From positions 1 through 64,000 of the forward strand of contig NZ_CAMJOS010000021.1 of NCBI RefSeq assembly GCF_946407605.1: DNA of 64,000 bases. Reading direction: 5' to 3'. A program made the position numbers and the translations under genes. Below are positions 25,060 through 32,988 of this stretch, one piece after another. This stretch comes from an uncultured Prevotella sp. (lineage in GTDB: Bacteria; Bacteroidota; Bacteroidia; Bacteroidales; Bacteroidaceae). The number at the start of each line of letters is the position of its first letter. The stretch's first letter is position 1. Below the pieces are notes generated by a model that saw only the letters and a list, made by a program, of their open reading frames with translations, had not been told where the DNA came from and searched no databases.

Positions 25060-26369
25060 ACATAGGCACCATCATCACCATCATTGACCTACTGCTATGG
25101 CTCATCATAGCAGCCAATGTGGCGTATGTCCTCTTTTTCGCCCTCGCTTCCCTTCTTCCAAAGAAATCCCTTCACCCTTCTTGCGTCCCTTCGGTAGCAA
25201 GCGAGCAGAGCTCGAGCGCACCCATCAACTTTCAACTTTCACCTTTCAATTCTCCGCTCGAGCTCTGCTCGCTTGCCACCGAAGGGACGCAAGAATTCTC
25301 TTCTTTCCTCATTCTTTTCCCCGCCTATCACGAAGACGCAGTCATCCTTCATTCTGTAGAATCATTCCTGCAGCAGGACTACCCTAAGGATAGTTATCAC
25401 GTCGTTGTCATCTCTGACCACATGACACCAGAGACTAACGAGCAGTTGTCCAAACTCCCTATTACTCTACTACTGCCCACCTTTGAGCATAGCAGCAAGG
25501 CCAAAGCCCTGCAATTCGCCATAAATAAAGTGGAAAGTGGAAAGTGGAAAGTGGAAAGATACGACTACGTCGTCATATTAGATGCTGATAATGTGGTAAA
25601 TCCTTCTTTCCTTTCGGATTTAAGCCATATCGTTCGTCCAAATGAAGCCATTCAATGCCACCGTACAGCCAAAAATGCCGAGAATGATATTGCTGCGCTC
25701 GATGGTATCAGCGAGGAAATCAATAACAGCATCTTTAGAAAAGGACATAACCGAATTGGTATGTCTTCTGCATTGATTGGCTCCGGTATGTGTTTTGACT
25801 ATCAATGGTTTGCAGAGAATGTCAATCACCTTGACTCTGCCGTTGAGGACCGCGAACTCGAAGCTCTGCTGATGAAACAAGGTGTTCATATCCATTACGC
25901 CGAGAATATCCATGTCTTGGATGAAAAAGTCAGCAATAGTGATACCTTCCAGCGCCAGCGTCTCCGTTGGATGACAGGTCAGGTGCAAGCTTTCGTCCGC
26001 ATGCTCCCTTATATTCCCAAGGCTATCATCACTGGCAACTTCAACTATATCGACAAGACTATCCAGCAGGCCCTCATTCCCCGCTCTATCCTCCTTGTCC
26101 TCACTCCACTGTTTGCATTTTTATCATTTATTATTCCTCATTCCTCATTCCTCATTTATCTATGGTGTACATTGTTCGCCGTATTGATTGCAGCCATTTT
26201 AATTGCCATTCCTAAGCAGCTTCGCACAAAAGCCATCTTCGGCAAACTCCTAACACTCCCTCGTCTCGTATGGCGGATGCTAAAAAACTCTATATATATT
26301 AAATATAAAGACACAGAATTCCATCATACACCTCATGAGGATATCAAACATTCAATACCAAGACAATGA
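25056..26369 (+). CDS. Membrane-anchored family 2 glycosyltransferase carrying three repeat insertions
   Basis: 437 residues, start GTG overlapping the upstream stop. Same plan as its upstream paralogue: TM at about 10-30, GT-A domain with VVILDADN (metal motif) and QRQRLRW, and C-terminal TM segments. Relative to the paralogue it has about 40 extra residues between TM and GT-A domain, encoded by a 39-bp inverted repeat with a 7-bp tract in its loop. It also has a Lys/Trp-rich insert (VESGKWKVER) before the metal motif and an IIPHSSFLIY stretch in a TM segment, each over another 7-bp tract. All keep the frame. It ends in ATGA with the flippase start. Confidence 0.9.
   Translation: MNIGTIITIIDLLLWLIIAANVAYVLFFALASLLPKKSLHPSCVPSVASEQSSSAPINFQLSPFNSPLELCSLATEGTQEFSSFLILFPAYHEDAVILHSVESFLQQDYPKDSYHVVVISDHMTPETNEQLSKLPITLLLPTFEHSSKAKALQFAINKVESGKWKVERYDYVVILDADNVVNPSFLSDLSHIVRPNEAIQCHRTAKNAENDIAALDGISEEINNSIFRKGHNRIGMSSALIGSGMCFDYQWFAENVNHLDSAVEDRELEALLMKQGVHIHYAENIHVLDEKVSNSDTFQRQRLRWMTGQVQAFVRMLPYIPKAIITGNFNYIDKTIQQALIPRSILLVLTPLFAFLSFIIPHSSFLIYLWCTLFAVLIAAILIAIPKQLRTKAIFGKLLTLPRLVWRMLKNSIYIKYKDTEFHHTPHEDIKHSIPRQ
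25180..25293. repeat. 114-bp inverted-repeat element inside a glycosyltransferase gene
   Basis: Arms 25180-25218 and 25255-25293 pair over 38 of 39 bases. The 36-base loop contains a 28-bp 7-mer tract. The length is a multiple of 3 and the frame is kept; the upstream paralogue lacks the segment. GC-rich and palindrome-rich (GAGCTC, CTCGAG) compared with the host gene. Confidence 0.9.
25225..25252 (+). repeat. 7-bp tandem tract (4 units, TCAACTT type) in the loop of the inverted repeat
   Basis: 28 bp: TCAACTT twice, TCACCTT, TCAATTC. Confidence 0.85.
25530..25557 (+). repeat. 7-bp tandem tract (4 exact units GTGGAAA)
   Basis: 28 bp in the coding sequence. The unit has TGG where other tracts have TGA, so no stop arises. 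Confidence 0.92.
26134..26154 (+). repeat. 7-bp tandem tract (3 exact units TTCCTCA)
   Basis: 21 bp within a C-terminal membrane segment of the glycosyltransferase. Confidence 0.85.
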
Positions 26370-27919
26370 GTGAAAGAGTACACAGAAGCGTAATGAATAT
26401 TAAGGTTGGCATGTTGTTTTACATGCTTTCTTTAGTGTTGGCATTCTTCTCAAGGAAGATCTTTCTTGATTGTCTTGGTGCTGAGTTTATCGGATTAACA
26501 GGTATGCTCGGAAATATCATGAGTTTCTTGAGTGTGGCAGAACTTGGTATCGGCACTAGTATTGTTTATTTCCTGTATAAGCCACTCCAAGAAGACAACC
26601 ATGAAAAAATTAATGAAATCATGTCCATACTTGCCTATCTATATCGTTGTATTGGCTTTATTATTGGTATAGGCGGTTTCATCGTTAGTTTGTTCTTTCC
26701 ATGGTGGTTCGGTAAACTGGATTTCGGGCTGCCACTTGTATATTTTGCCTTTTATTCATTCTTAGCCACTTCAATGGCTGGCTATTTATTCAATTACAAA
26801 CAATTATTAGTTGGAGCAAACCAAAAACAATACTTAGTCAACGCATACTTCCAAACAATTGGGATTGTACAAAGCATTGTCCAGATATTATTAGCCTATT
26901 ATTATCGCAATTTATTTTTATGGGTTTTAGTAGGACTAATATTTACGATAATCGGTATTATTATTTTCAATTACCGTATCAAACAACTCTATCCATGGCT
27001 AACTGTTAATTTGACACAAGGCAAACTGAATCTAAAAAAATACCCCGAGGTTCTAAAGAAAACCCGCCAGATATTTATTCACAGGATAAAAGATTTTATT
27101 CTCTATCGAAGTGACGAAATTCTCGTAGGAGCATTTGTCAGTATTACGCAAGTCGCATTCTATGGAAATTACACAATCATAACCAGCAAACTTAACTTCT
27201 TGGTCAATATTTTAAGTGACGGTATGAGTGCAGGAGTTGGTAATCTTGTAGCAGAGGGTAATGACAAAAATACAATGAAAGTATTTTGGGAGCTTACAGC
27301 TATTCGTTTCCTCATTGCCGGTATTGTAATCTTTGGATTACTTCTTTTCTTGCAACCTTTCGTAACTTGTTGGTTTGGAGAAAAATATAGATTAGACGAT
27401 TTAATCATATACCTTCTAATTCTTAACATCTTCATATTCTTAACACGAGGAGTAGTAGAAATGTATATCTCTGCATATGGTTTATTCTCAGATGTTTGGA
27501 CATCATGGACTGAACTAATTGCAAATATTACCATTACACTTTGTCTTGCCCCGTTCTATGGTATTTCAGGTATTCTGATAGGAAAAATTCTTAGTGTTAT
27601 TTTCATTGCATTATTATGGAAACCATACTTTCTATTTAATAATGGCTTCAAAAAGAAAGTATCGGATTATTGGAGAAACATGTTTATCTATTATTCCATT
27701 TTCATTTTATTTGTTTTTATATCTTTAATCATACGAAACTTCATTATTCAGCCAACTGTTACATCTATTCTTCAATTGTTATTCTATAGTATTATTATTT
27801 TTCCTCCTCTATTATTATCATACTTTTTACTTCTTTCATGTCTAACTCCTGGTATGAAATATTTCATTGCAAGAAGACCAAGACTCTATGACAGAATCTT
27901 CACAATCAAAAGAAAATAG
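26366..27919 (+). CDS. wzx: Wzx-type polysaccharide flippase
   Basis: Moves lipid-linked repeat units across the inner membrane. 517 residues with about 12-14 hydrophobic segments, MATE/Wzx superfamily: N-terminal MLFYMLSLVLAFFSRKIFLDCLGAEFIGLTG, then repeated pairs of TM helices and a C-terminal basic tail. AT-rich relative to the operon's flanks. It overlaps the upstream glycosyltransferase (ATGA) and is followed four bases later by an acyltransferase. With the polymerase-like and Wzz genes it completes a Wzx/Wzy set. Confidence 0.92.
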   Translation: MSERVHRSVMNIKVGMLFYMLSLVLAFFSRKIFLDCLGAEFIGLTGMLGNIMSFLSVAELGIGTSIVYFLYKPLQEDNHEKINEIMSILAYLYRCIGFIIGIGGFIVSLFFPWWFGKLDFGLPLVYFAFYSFLATSMAGYLFNYKQLLVGANQKQYLVNAYFQTIGIVQSIVQILLAYYYRNLFLWVLVGLIFTIIGIIIFNYRIKQLYPWLTVNLTQGKLNLKKYPEVLKKTRQIFIHRIKDFILYRSDEILVGAFVSITQVAFYGNYTIITSKLNFLVNILSDGMSAGVGNLVAEGNDKNTMKVFWELTAIRFLIAGIVIFGLLLFLQPFVTCWFGEKYRLDDLIIYLLILNIFIFLTRGVVEMYISAYGLFSDVWTSWTELIANITITLCLAPFYGISGILIGKILSVIFIALLWKPYFLFNNGFKKKVSDYWRNMFIYYSIFILFVFISLIIRNFIIQPTVTSILQLLFYSIIIFPPLLLSYFLLLSCLTPGMKYFIARRPRLYDRIFTIKRK

Positions 27920-27923
27920 TTGA

Positions 27924-28883
27924 ATGCAGCAACACAGAATAATATGGGTAGATTGGATGAAAGTTCTTGGTATGTATTTCATCATTGCCGGGCACTTTTT
28001 TCCGACTGGTTATACTTTCATATATATCTTTAGTGTACCCTTTTTCTTTCTTTTGTCTGGATTTCTATGCAAAAAAGAAGATGACAATTCAACATTTGCA
28101 AGAAAGATCGTTTACAATTATGTTATTCCTCTTTTCCTAATAAGAACCATTATGTATTTCTGGGAGTACATCACTTTCTCTGGTGAGTTTCTCAGTATTT
28201 TCCAGTATTGGCTTTATTTATTCAAAGGATATCAAAATTGTAATGGTACGTGTTGGTTTATTTATACACTAATCTTACTAAGAATTATTTTTCAATATCT
28301 CCCCCAAAAACTGCACATTCTATTATTTGTAGTATTTTCGATTGCTGCCATATGGCTAAATTATCATAATATCCATAAAAACAATGCAATCATTAATCTT
28401 ACAGTTGCTTATCAACCTTTTTATTTAGGATTCATTCTTCAACGATACAAACAACATATTATTTCCTATAAACCTTCAACAAAGATACTATTATGCATGT
28501 TTACTTATGGTATTTTATCTGTTGGTATATGTGGCAAAATTAATGGTAATGTTTGGCTATATATTAATGGATATGGAAATTATTTTCTTTTTTATCTATG
28601 GGGTATTATCAATGGTACTATCTTTATTTATAGTATGTCAATGATTATAAACAAATTGTGTCAACAAATAAATAATATCATCTACACACTTTCTATAGGT
28701 AATATTATAACACTTGGTTTCCATACCATTTTTGTTTTTCTATTTAATAAATATCTTCCTCAAAACCATTTCATTGAATACTTCTGGAGCCTTATAATAA
28801 TATTATTATTTATCCCGATAATAAGATGTTGTCAATTTTATTTTCCTCTACTCTTAGGTATTTACAAACGACCTCAGAAGTGA
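27924..28883 (+). CDS. Membrane acyltransferase (acyltransferase_3 family)
   Basis: 319 residues, about ten TM segments. The catalytic His is in the first helix (VDWMKVLGMYFIIAGHFFP), followed by VPFFFLLSGFLCKKE, the standard start of this family. It probably transfers an acetyl or similar group to the surface glycan. Very AT-rich. It is tightly linked to the flippase upstream; a 109-base gap with a promoter separates it from the next gene. Confidence 0.88.
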   Translation: MQQHRIIWVDWMKVLGMYFIIAGHFFPTGYTFIYIFSVPFFFLLSGFLCKKEDDNSTFARKIVYNYVIPLFLIRTIMYFWEYITFSGEFLSIFQYWLYLFKGYQNCNGTCWFIYTLILLRIIFQYLPQKLHILLFVVFSIAAIWLNYHNIHKNNAIINLTVAYQPFYLGFILQRYKQHIISYKPSTKILLCMFTYGILSVGICGKINGNVWLYINGYGNYFLFYLWGIINGTIFIYSMSMIINKLCQQINNIIYTLSIGNIITLGFHTIFVFLFNKYLPQNHFIEYFWSLIIILLFIPIIRCCQFYFPLLLGIYKRPQK

Positions 28884-28955
28884 TAAATCTTGGTTAAATA
28901 CGCTTAATTATGCAAAAAAGTGTTTTATATTAGTTTATAGCATCTCATTTTTTTA

Positions 28956-28963
28956 TAATTTTG
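28956..28963 (+). promoter_or_regulatory. Internal -7 promoter box within the polysaccharide operon
   Basis: TAATTTTG, 29 bases before the ATG at 28993, in an AT-rich 109-base gap. Confidence 0.55.
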
Positions 28964-28992
28964 CATTTAAGATAATTGATAATAATCCAGTT

Positions 28993-29829
28993 ATGAGAAT
29001 AATCTGTGATGCCCCAGGCCAAACGTGTAATAGACTATGGACTTATGTATCTTCTGTTGCGCAGTGTATTGCAAAAAAGAAGAGAATGATAATAATATTT
29101 TATGACTGGACTATAGAAGATTTTCCAAATCTACTTCATTGTCCATTTATTTATTTTCCACTTTGGCACAAATGGTATTTGGAGCATGGAAATGGATGGA
29201 ATAATTATAAAGGCTTGTCATGGAAAATAACTCATAATGCTACATGGGATAAGATTTTTCGTTTCTTCGGATTTACAAAAGGATGGTCAACTCGTACAGA
29301 CACTCGCTACATTCAACAAACACTGCCTGAATTAAAACGAATTTTCCGTCCTAAAGATGAAATTATGCAGAAGGCGGAATGTATGCTATCAGAAATGCAT
29401 CAGGCCGCAGACCTGATTATTGGTGTACATATTCGCCGAGGTGACTATGCTACATGGCACAATGGTCGTTTCTTCTACAGTTTGAAGGACTACCATCAGT
29501 TTATGCTGCGCATTATGCAATTATACAAAGATAGAAAAGTGAGCTTCTTTATCAGTTCCAATGAAGATTTCCCACTAATTATATTTGAAGGCTGCAACTG
29601 TCGCCGCTTTGACAAAGAGCCTTCTGGTGCGGTTTTGGATCTTTATACGTTAAGTTTATGCGATAGAATCATCGGTCCATATAGTAGTTATAGCCGCTGG
29701 GCTTCATTCATTGGGGAAGTTCCTCTTTGTTTCATAGAAACAAATAAACAACAGTTTACTGAAGATAGCTTTTCAAAGATTGTTGACTTCTTCCATTTCG
29801 AGAACGGCAAAGAAATTTTCGATTGGTAG
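28993..29829 (+). CDS. Alpha-1,2-fucosyltransferase-like glycosyltransferase (GT11-like)
   Basis: 278 residues. The diagnostic element is GVHIRRGDY at about residue 140, the HxRRGDY GDP-fucose-binding motif of the alpha-1,2/alpha-1,6 fucosyltransferase superfamily. The N-terminus (DAPGQTCNRLW) resembles but does not match the GNQxFQ motif of standard GT11 members. Late motifs DLYTLSLCDRIIGPYSSYSRWAS resemble the SxFSxWxA region. Four bases separate it from the following GT4. The donor sugar is inferred, and no GDP-fucose genes are in the window. Confidence 0.72.
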   Translation: MRIICDAPGQTCNRLWTYVSSVAQCIAKKKRMIIIFYDWTIEDFPNLLHCPFIYFPLWHKWYLEHGNGWNNYKGLSWKITHNATWDKIFRFFGFTKGWSTRTDTRYIQQTLPELKRIFRPKDEIMQKAECMLSEMHQAADLIIGVHIRRGDYATWHNGRFFYSLKDYHQFMLRIMQLYKDRKVSFFISSNEDFPLIIFEGCNCRRFDKEPSGAVLDLYTLSLCDRIIGPYSSYSRWASFIGEVPLCFIETNKQQFTEDSFSKIVDFFHFENGKEIFDW

Positions 29830-29832
29830 CCT

Positions 29833-31005
29833 ATGAAGATAGCCATTCTCACATCCGGTATAATGCCCGTACCTGCAGTACAGGGAGGGGCTGTAGAGAC
29901 GTTAATAGATTTCTACCTATCTTACAACGACCATCATCGGCTGCACGACATAACAGTATTTAGCGTATGGAATCCTGATGTAGAGCAGCATCAGGCATTA
30001 CGTTCCACTGTCAACCATTACGTCTATATCAAGACAAATGGATGTTTGGCCATTCTCAAAAAGAGGGTATTTCAATTGACACATGTTCAAGAGTACTACC
30101 ACCATTCTATGGCATACTATCTGCACGAAGCTATAAAGCAGATTCACATAAAGAACTACGACCTCATCATTATTGAGAATCGACCAGGATATGTGCTCAC
30201 GTTAAACAAACAACTTATTAATCCCACATGTATCTTACATCTTCACAACGACTTCCTCAACATTGAGACTCAGAATGCACCAACTATTTTTCAGGGATAT
30301 GGTCGAATCATTTGCATTTCCAATTTCATCACTGCCAAGGTTAACCAAATAGCTCCAAAGCATGCTAAAGCCATAACTGTTCACAATGCCATTGACACAA
30401 AGTTGTTCTATGGGGCTAAGTCCGCTAAACGTGAAGCTATTGGTTTCTCTGAAGATGATTTCGTATTGGTCTATAGTGGTCGTTTGAACGAAGAGAAAGG
30501 TATTCTACCACTTGTAAAAGCTGTAAAGCAGTTAGCAAAAAGTAAAATAAAACTTCTCATTATTGGAGATAGCAACTATGGAATGGACAAGCACCCCACC
30601 CCATTCGTAGATCGACTCCATCAAGAGGTTGAGTTCATAAAAGACCAAATTGTATTCACAGGCTTCATCGACTACAGCCAAATACCATCATATTTAAAAA
30701 TGGCCGATATTGCTGTCATTCCATCAATGTGGGACGAGCCATTTGGCCTAACCGTAGTAGAAGCAATGGCAGCAGGACTACCACTCATCACAACACGTAG
30801 TGGAGGCATTCCTGAAATCTGCGAAGGTGTAGCTACAATTGTTGATAGAGACAACATAGTTGAGAATCTGGCAAATGCGATCCTTGAACTCTATGAAAAC
30901 CCGGAAAAGCGAGAGGCTATGGCAATAATATCTTTGAAGCATTCCAAGTTCTTTGACAAAGAAAGATATGCAGAAGAGTTCTATAGGGCATTAGAAACCA
31001 TGTAA
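29833..31005 (+). CDS. Family 4 glycosyltransferase
   Basis: 390 residues, GT-B fold. The N-terminal domain starts MKIAILTSGIMPVPAVQGGAVE; the donor-binding C-terminal domain has VYSGRLNEEKGI, PSMWDEPFGLTVVEAMAAGLP (the EX7E motif) and GGIPEI. A normal cytoplasmic enzyme of the polysaccharide pathway. Linked to the fucosyltransferase-like gene upstream; the next gene follows after 99 bases. Confidence 0.93.
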   Translation: MKIAILTSGIMPVPAVQGGAVETLIDFYLSYNDHHRLHDITVFSVWNPDVEQHQALRSTVNHYVYIKTNGCLAILKKRVFQLTHVQEYYHHSMAYYLHEAIKQIHIKNYDLIIIENRPGYVLTLNKQLINPTCILHLHNDFLNIETQNAPTIFQGYGRIICISNFITAKVNQIAPKHAKAITVHNAIDTKLFYGAKSAKREAIGFSEDDFVLVYSGRLNEEKGILPLVKAVKQLAKSKIKLLIIGDSNYGMDKHPTPFVDRLHQEVEFIKDQIVFTGFIDYSQIPSYLKMADIAVIPSMWDEPFGLTVVEAMAAGLPLITTRSGGIPEICEGVATIVDRDNIVENLANAILELYENPEKREAMAIISLKHSKFFDKERYAEEFYRALETM

Positions 31006-31104
31006 TAAACAACACCATTGCCCTTACTTTGCTTTTTGAATAACACCCTCAAAGATTATAATAGAATTTGTCTACTAAATAATATAAGAAAATAAGTAGT
31101 GATA

Positions 31105-32085
31105 ATGGAAAAGAATATCAATACTCATTGGGAGTTTATTGACATAACAAAAGGGGTTAGTATATTATTGGTCATACTAAGCCACGCCTATTCACCTCTA
31201 ATGAGTTGGGCAAGCGCCTTTTTTATTCCTGTATTTTTTGTAACTAGCGGATATTGTTCTAGAAACCGTGTAAATGTCAAAAAGAAGTTTTTGACATTAA
31301 TAATTCCATATATTGTTTTTACTTGTATCCTTTTTATTATATATTGGACATTCCAACCAGTTAATTTCTTAGGAGCCATTTATTCACGATGGTGTTTATA
31401 TCCTATTGACTCTACCGGTAATGTGTATTTATTACGATCTGGAAATGGACCTCTTTGGTTTTTAACATCAATGTTCATATCTTTCCTAATATGGAGTGTT
31501 ATTCAAAGAAGCAAAAGGCAATTTATACTATTAGGAATGTGTCTATTAATTAGTTATACATTAACATTTCTTCCTATATTACTACCATGGAGTATAGATA
31601 CTGCGTTTTTTCTCGCCATATTCATTGCCGTTGGTGAAAAAATAAAGAAATTCTCAATCTTGGATAAATTTAATGTTTATTTTTTATTATTTTTCGTATG
31701 TGTTTATATCATTCTATCATATATATGTGGAGAGGTTAATCTTTCTGTAAGAGAATATGGGACATCTATATTTATCTTATTCCCTACAGCGATAATAGGA
31801 AGCATTTTATTGTTGAAGATTTCATATTATTTAGAACAAACCATAATTGGTCATATCTTTGCAAAAATCGGAAAACATTCTTTACCAATATTTTGCCTTC
31901 ATATCCCATTATTAGATATATGGAGCTCGTTTTTTGAGTCTTTTATGCCCAATCTGAACCCTATGATAGTAGGTATAGTAACAACAATTATCATTCTTAT
32001 TTGCGTTTATCCTTTTGCAGTTTTTATTAATACGTATATCCTCCCCACTTTTATTTCTGTTATATCTATATCATATAAAAAATAA
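31105..32085 (+). CDS. Membrane acyltransferase (acyltransferase_3 family), last gene of the operon
   Basis: 326 residues, about ten TM segments, with the family start WEFIDITKGVSILLVILSHAYSP (catalytic His) and VFFVTSGYC. Low GC. Start placed at ATG 31105; GTG 31099 is two codons earlier. It is followed five bases later by a degenerate copy of suhB sequence, which marks the edge of the inserted HipBA region. Confidence 0.88.
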   Translation: MEKNINTHWEFIDITKGVSILLVILSHAYSPLMSWASAFFIPVFFVTSGYCSRNRVNVKKKFLTLIIPYIVFTCILFIIYWTFQPVNFLGAIYSRWCLYPIDSTGNVYLLRSGNGPLWFLTSMFISFLIWSVIQRSKRQFILLGMCLLISYTLTFLPILLPWSIDTAFFLAIFIAVGEKIKKFSILDKFNVYFLLFFVCVYIILSYICGEVNLSVREYGTSIFILFPTAIIGSILLLKISYYLEQTIIGHIFAKIGKHSLPIFCLHIPLLDIWSSFFESFMPNLNPMIVGIVTTIIILICVYPFAVFINTYILPTFISVISISYKK

Positions 32086-32090
32086 CCATA

Positions 32091-32141
32091 TATCGCCTGT
32101 CATGAGGTGAGGGCACCGTCATAGTTGGTAACGCGGCCGCC
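32091..32141 (-). pseudogene. Degenerate fragment of suhB 3' end (older copy)
   Basis: About 51 bases align with 34568-34619 inside suhB with a one-base deletion and about seven substitutions. Same orientation as the intact gene. Confidence 0.85.
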
Positions 32142-32193
32142 AGTTAGGGACAGAGAAATGGCGTAAGAGATGAAGAAACGAACGAAAAGATAA

Positions 32194-32248
32194 GTTCATA
32201 AACTAATAATTAGCTATATTATTTAGCTTTTAAAGATAGTTTATGAAC
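32194..32248 (+). promoter_or_regulatory. Duplicate of the hipB promoter/operator with no gene behind it
   Basis: GTTCATAAACT (32194-32204) and AGTTTATGAAC (32238-32248) form a perfect 11-bp inverted repeat. The whole segment aligns with 32595-32649 just before hipB. Its -7 box has decayed (AACCTTTA). Confidence 0.75.
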
Positions 32249-32360
32249 CTTTAAAGTCAAATAAAAGTGGAAACATTATGGAGCCTAGATCCATATTGCA
32301 GTAAAGTCATGGCAAAAAGCACATCCAATGAGGAGCAGTATAATAGAATAGAGCCATTTT

Positions 32361-32398
32361 GTTTCCAAAAATCACCATATTTGCAGATTTTTGGAAAC
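32361..32398. repeat. Perfect 13-bp inverted repeat in the gene-free segment
   Basis: GTTTCCAAAAATC at 32361-32373 and its exact complement at 32386-32398, with a 12-base spacer. No T run follows, so an operator or recombination site is more likely than a terminator. Confidence 0.7.
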
Positions 32399-32442
32399 AA
32401 AACCAATCTTTTTGAGGAAAAAGTGAGAGAAATGACTATATC

Positions 32443-32566
32443 GCCGCCTTAATTCCCTCCAGCAGATCCTGATGGACGACGCCATTGGTGGCGATGACGC
32501 TATCGCCAGTCATGAAGTGAGGAGCGCCGTCGTAGTTGGTGACACAGCCGCCGGCCTCCTTGACGA
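32443..32566 (-). pseudogene. 124-bp copy of the suhB 3' end (recent copy)
   Basis: Matches 34510-34633 at 120 of 124 positions. It lacks the last few codons and the stop of suhB and all sequence upstream. Together with the intact gene it bounds hipBA as direct repeats 2067 bp apart. Confidence 0.93.
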
Positions 32567-32594
32567 AAAAGATCGAAAAATATCAAATTTAAGA

Positions 32595-32654
32595 GTTCAC
32601 AAACTAATTTTTAGATAAAATATTTGGCGTTTAAAGATAGTTTATGTACCTTTG
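32595..32654 (+). promoter_or_regulatory. hipB promoter with flanking operator-like inverted repeat
   Basis: -7 box TACCTTTG at 32647-32654. Half-sites GTTCACAAACT (32595-32605) and AGTTTATGTAC (32639-32649) pair with two mismatches; the right one overlaps the -7 box, as expected for self-repression by a HipB-type antitoxin. Confidence 0.7.
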
Positions 32655-32673
32655 TGGCCAAAACAAAGTAATT

Positions 32674-32988
32674 ATGGATATAAAAGCAACGCCTACGGTG
32701 CAAATAATACAAGCATTAGGCAAAAGATTCAAGGAGTATCGGATTGCAGCAAGAATGACACAAAAAGAAGTCGCTGAGCAATCTGGGGTAAGTCTTCTGA
32801 CCATCAGAAGGTTTGAACAGGGCTATTCTTATGACATCAAACTAGGCAATCTTATAGCACTTTTGAAGGCTATTGACTTTGCTGATGGTATAGCCGATAT
32901 CCTCCCAGTATTTCCTGTCTCGCCGTATGCACTGGCCAGGCAAGAAGCAAGTAAACCAAAAAGAGTAAGACATGGACAACAACATTAA
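32674..32988 (+). CDS. hipB: HipB-like XRE antitoxin/repressor
   Basis: 104 residues. An XRE helix-turn-helix lies at about 15-75 (LGKRFKEYRIAARMTQKEVAEQSGVS, then LLTIRRFEQGYS), followed by a basic tail. In HipBA modules this protein binds the operator and holds the kinase inactive. ATG at 32674 is used because the -7 box at 32647-32654 places the transcript start after an in-frame ATG at 32644. It overlaps hipA by 17 bases, so the two are translated together. Confidence 0.9.
   Translation: MDIKATPTVQIIQALGKRFKEYRIAARMTQKEVAEQSGVSLLTIRRFEQGYSYDIKLGNLIALLKAIDFADGIADILPVFPVSPYALARQEASKPKRVRHGQQH

Noticed and set aside
25180..25293. Long inverted repeat as a transcription terminator
   Set aside because: It lies inside an open gene, the loop is 36 bases and no T run follows; an inserted element explains it better, though some attenuation is possible.
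32267..32452. A 61-codon frame between the suhB fragments
   Set aside because: It crosses the 13-bp inverted repeat and runs into the suhB fragment; no recognisable product; likely chance.
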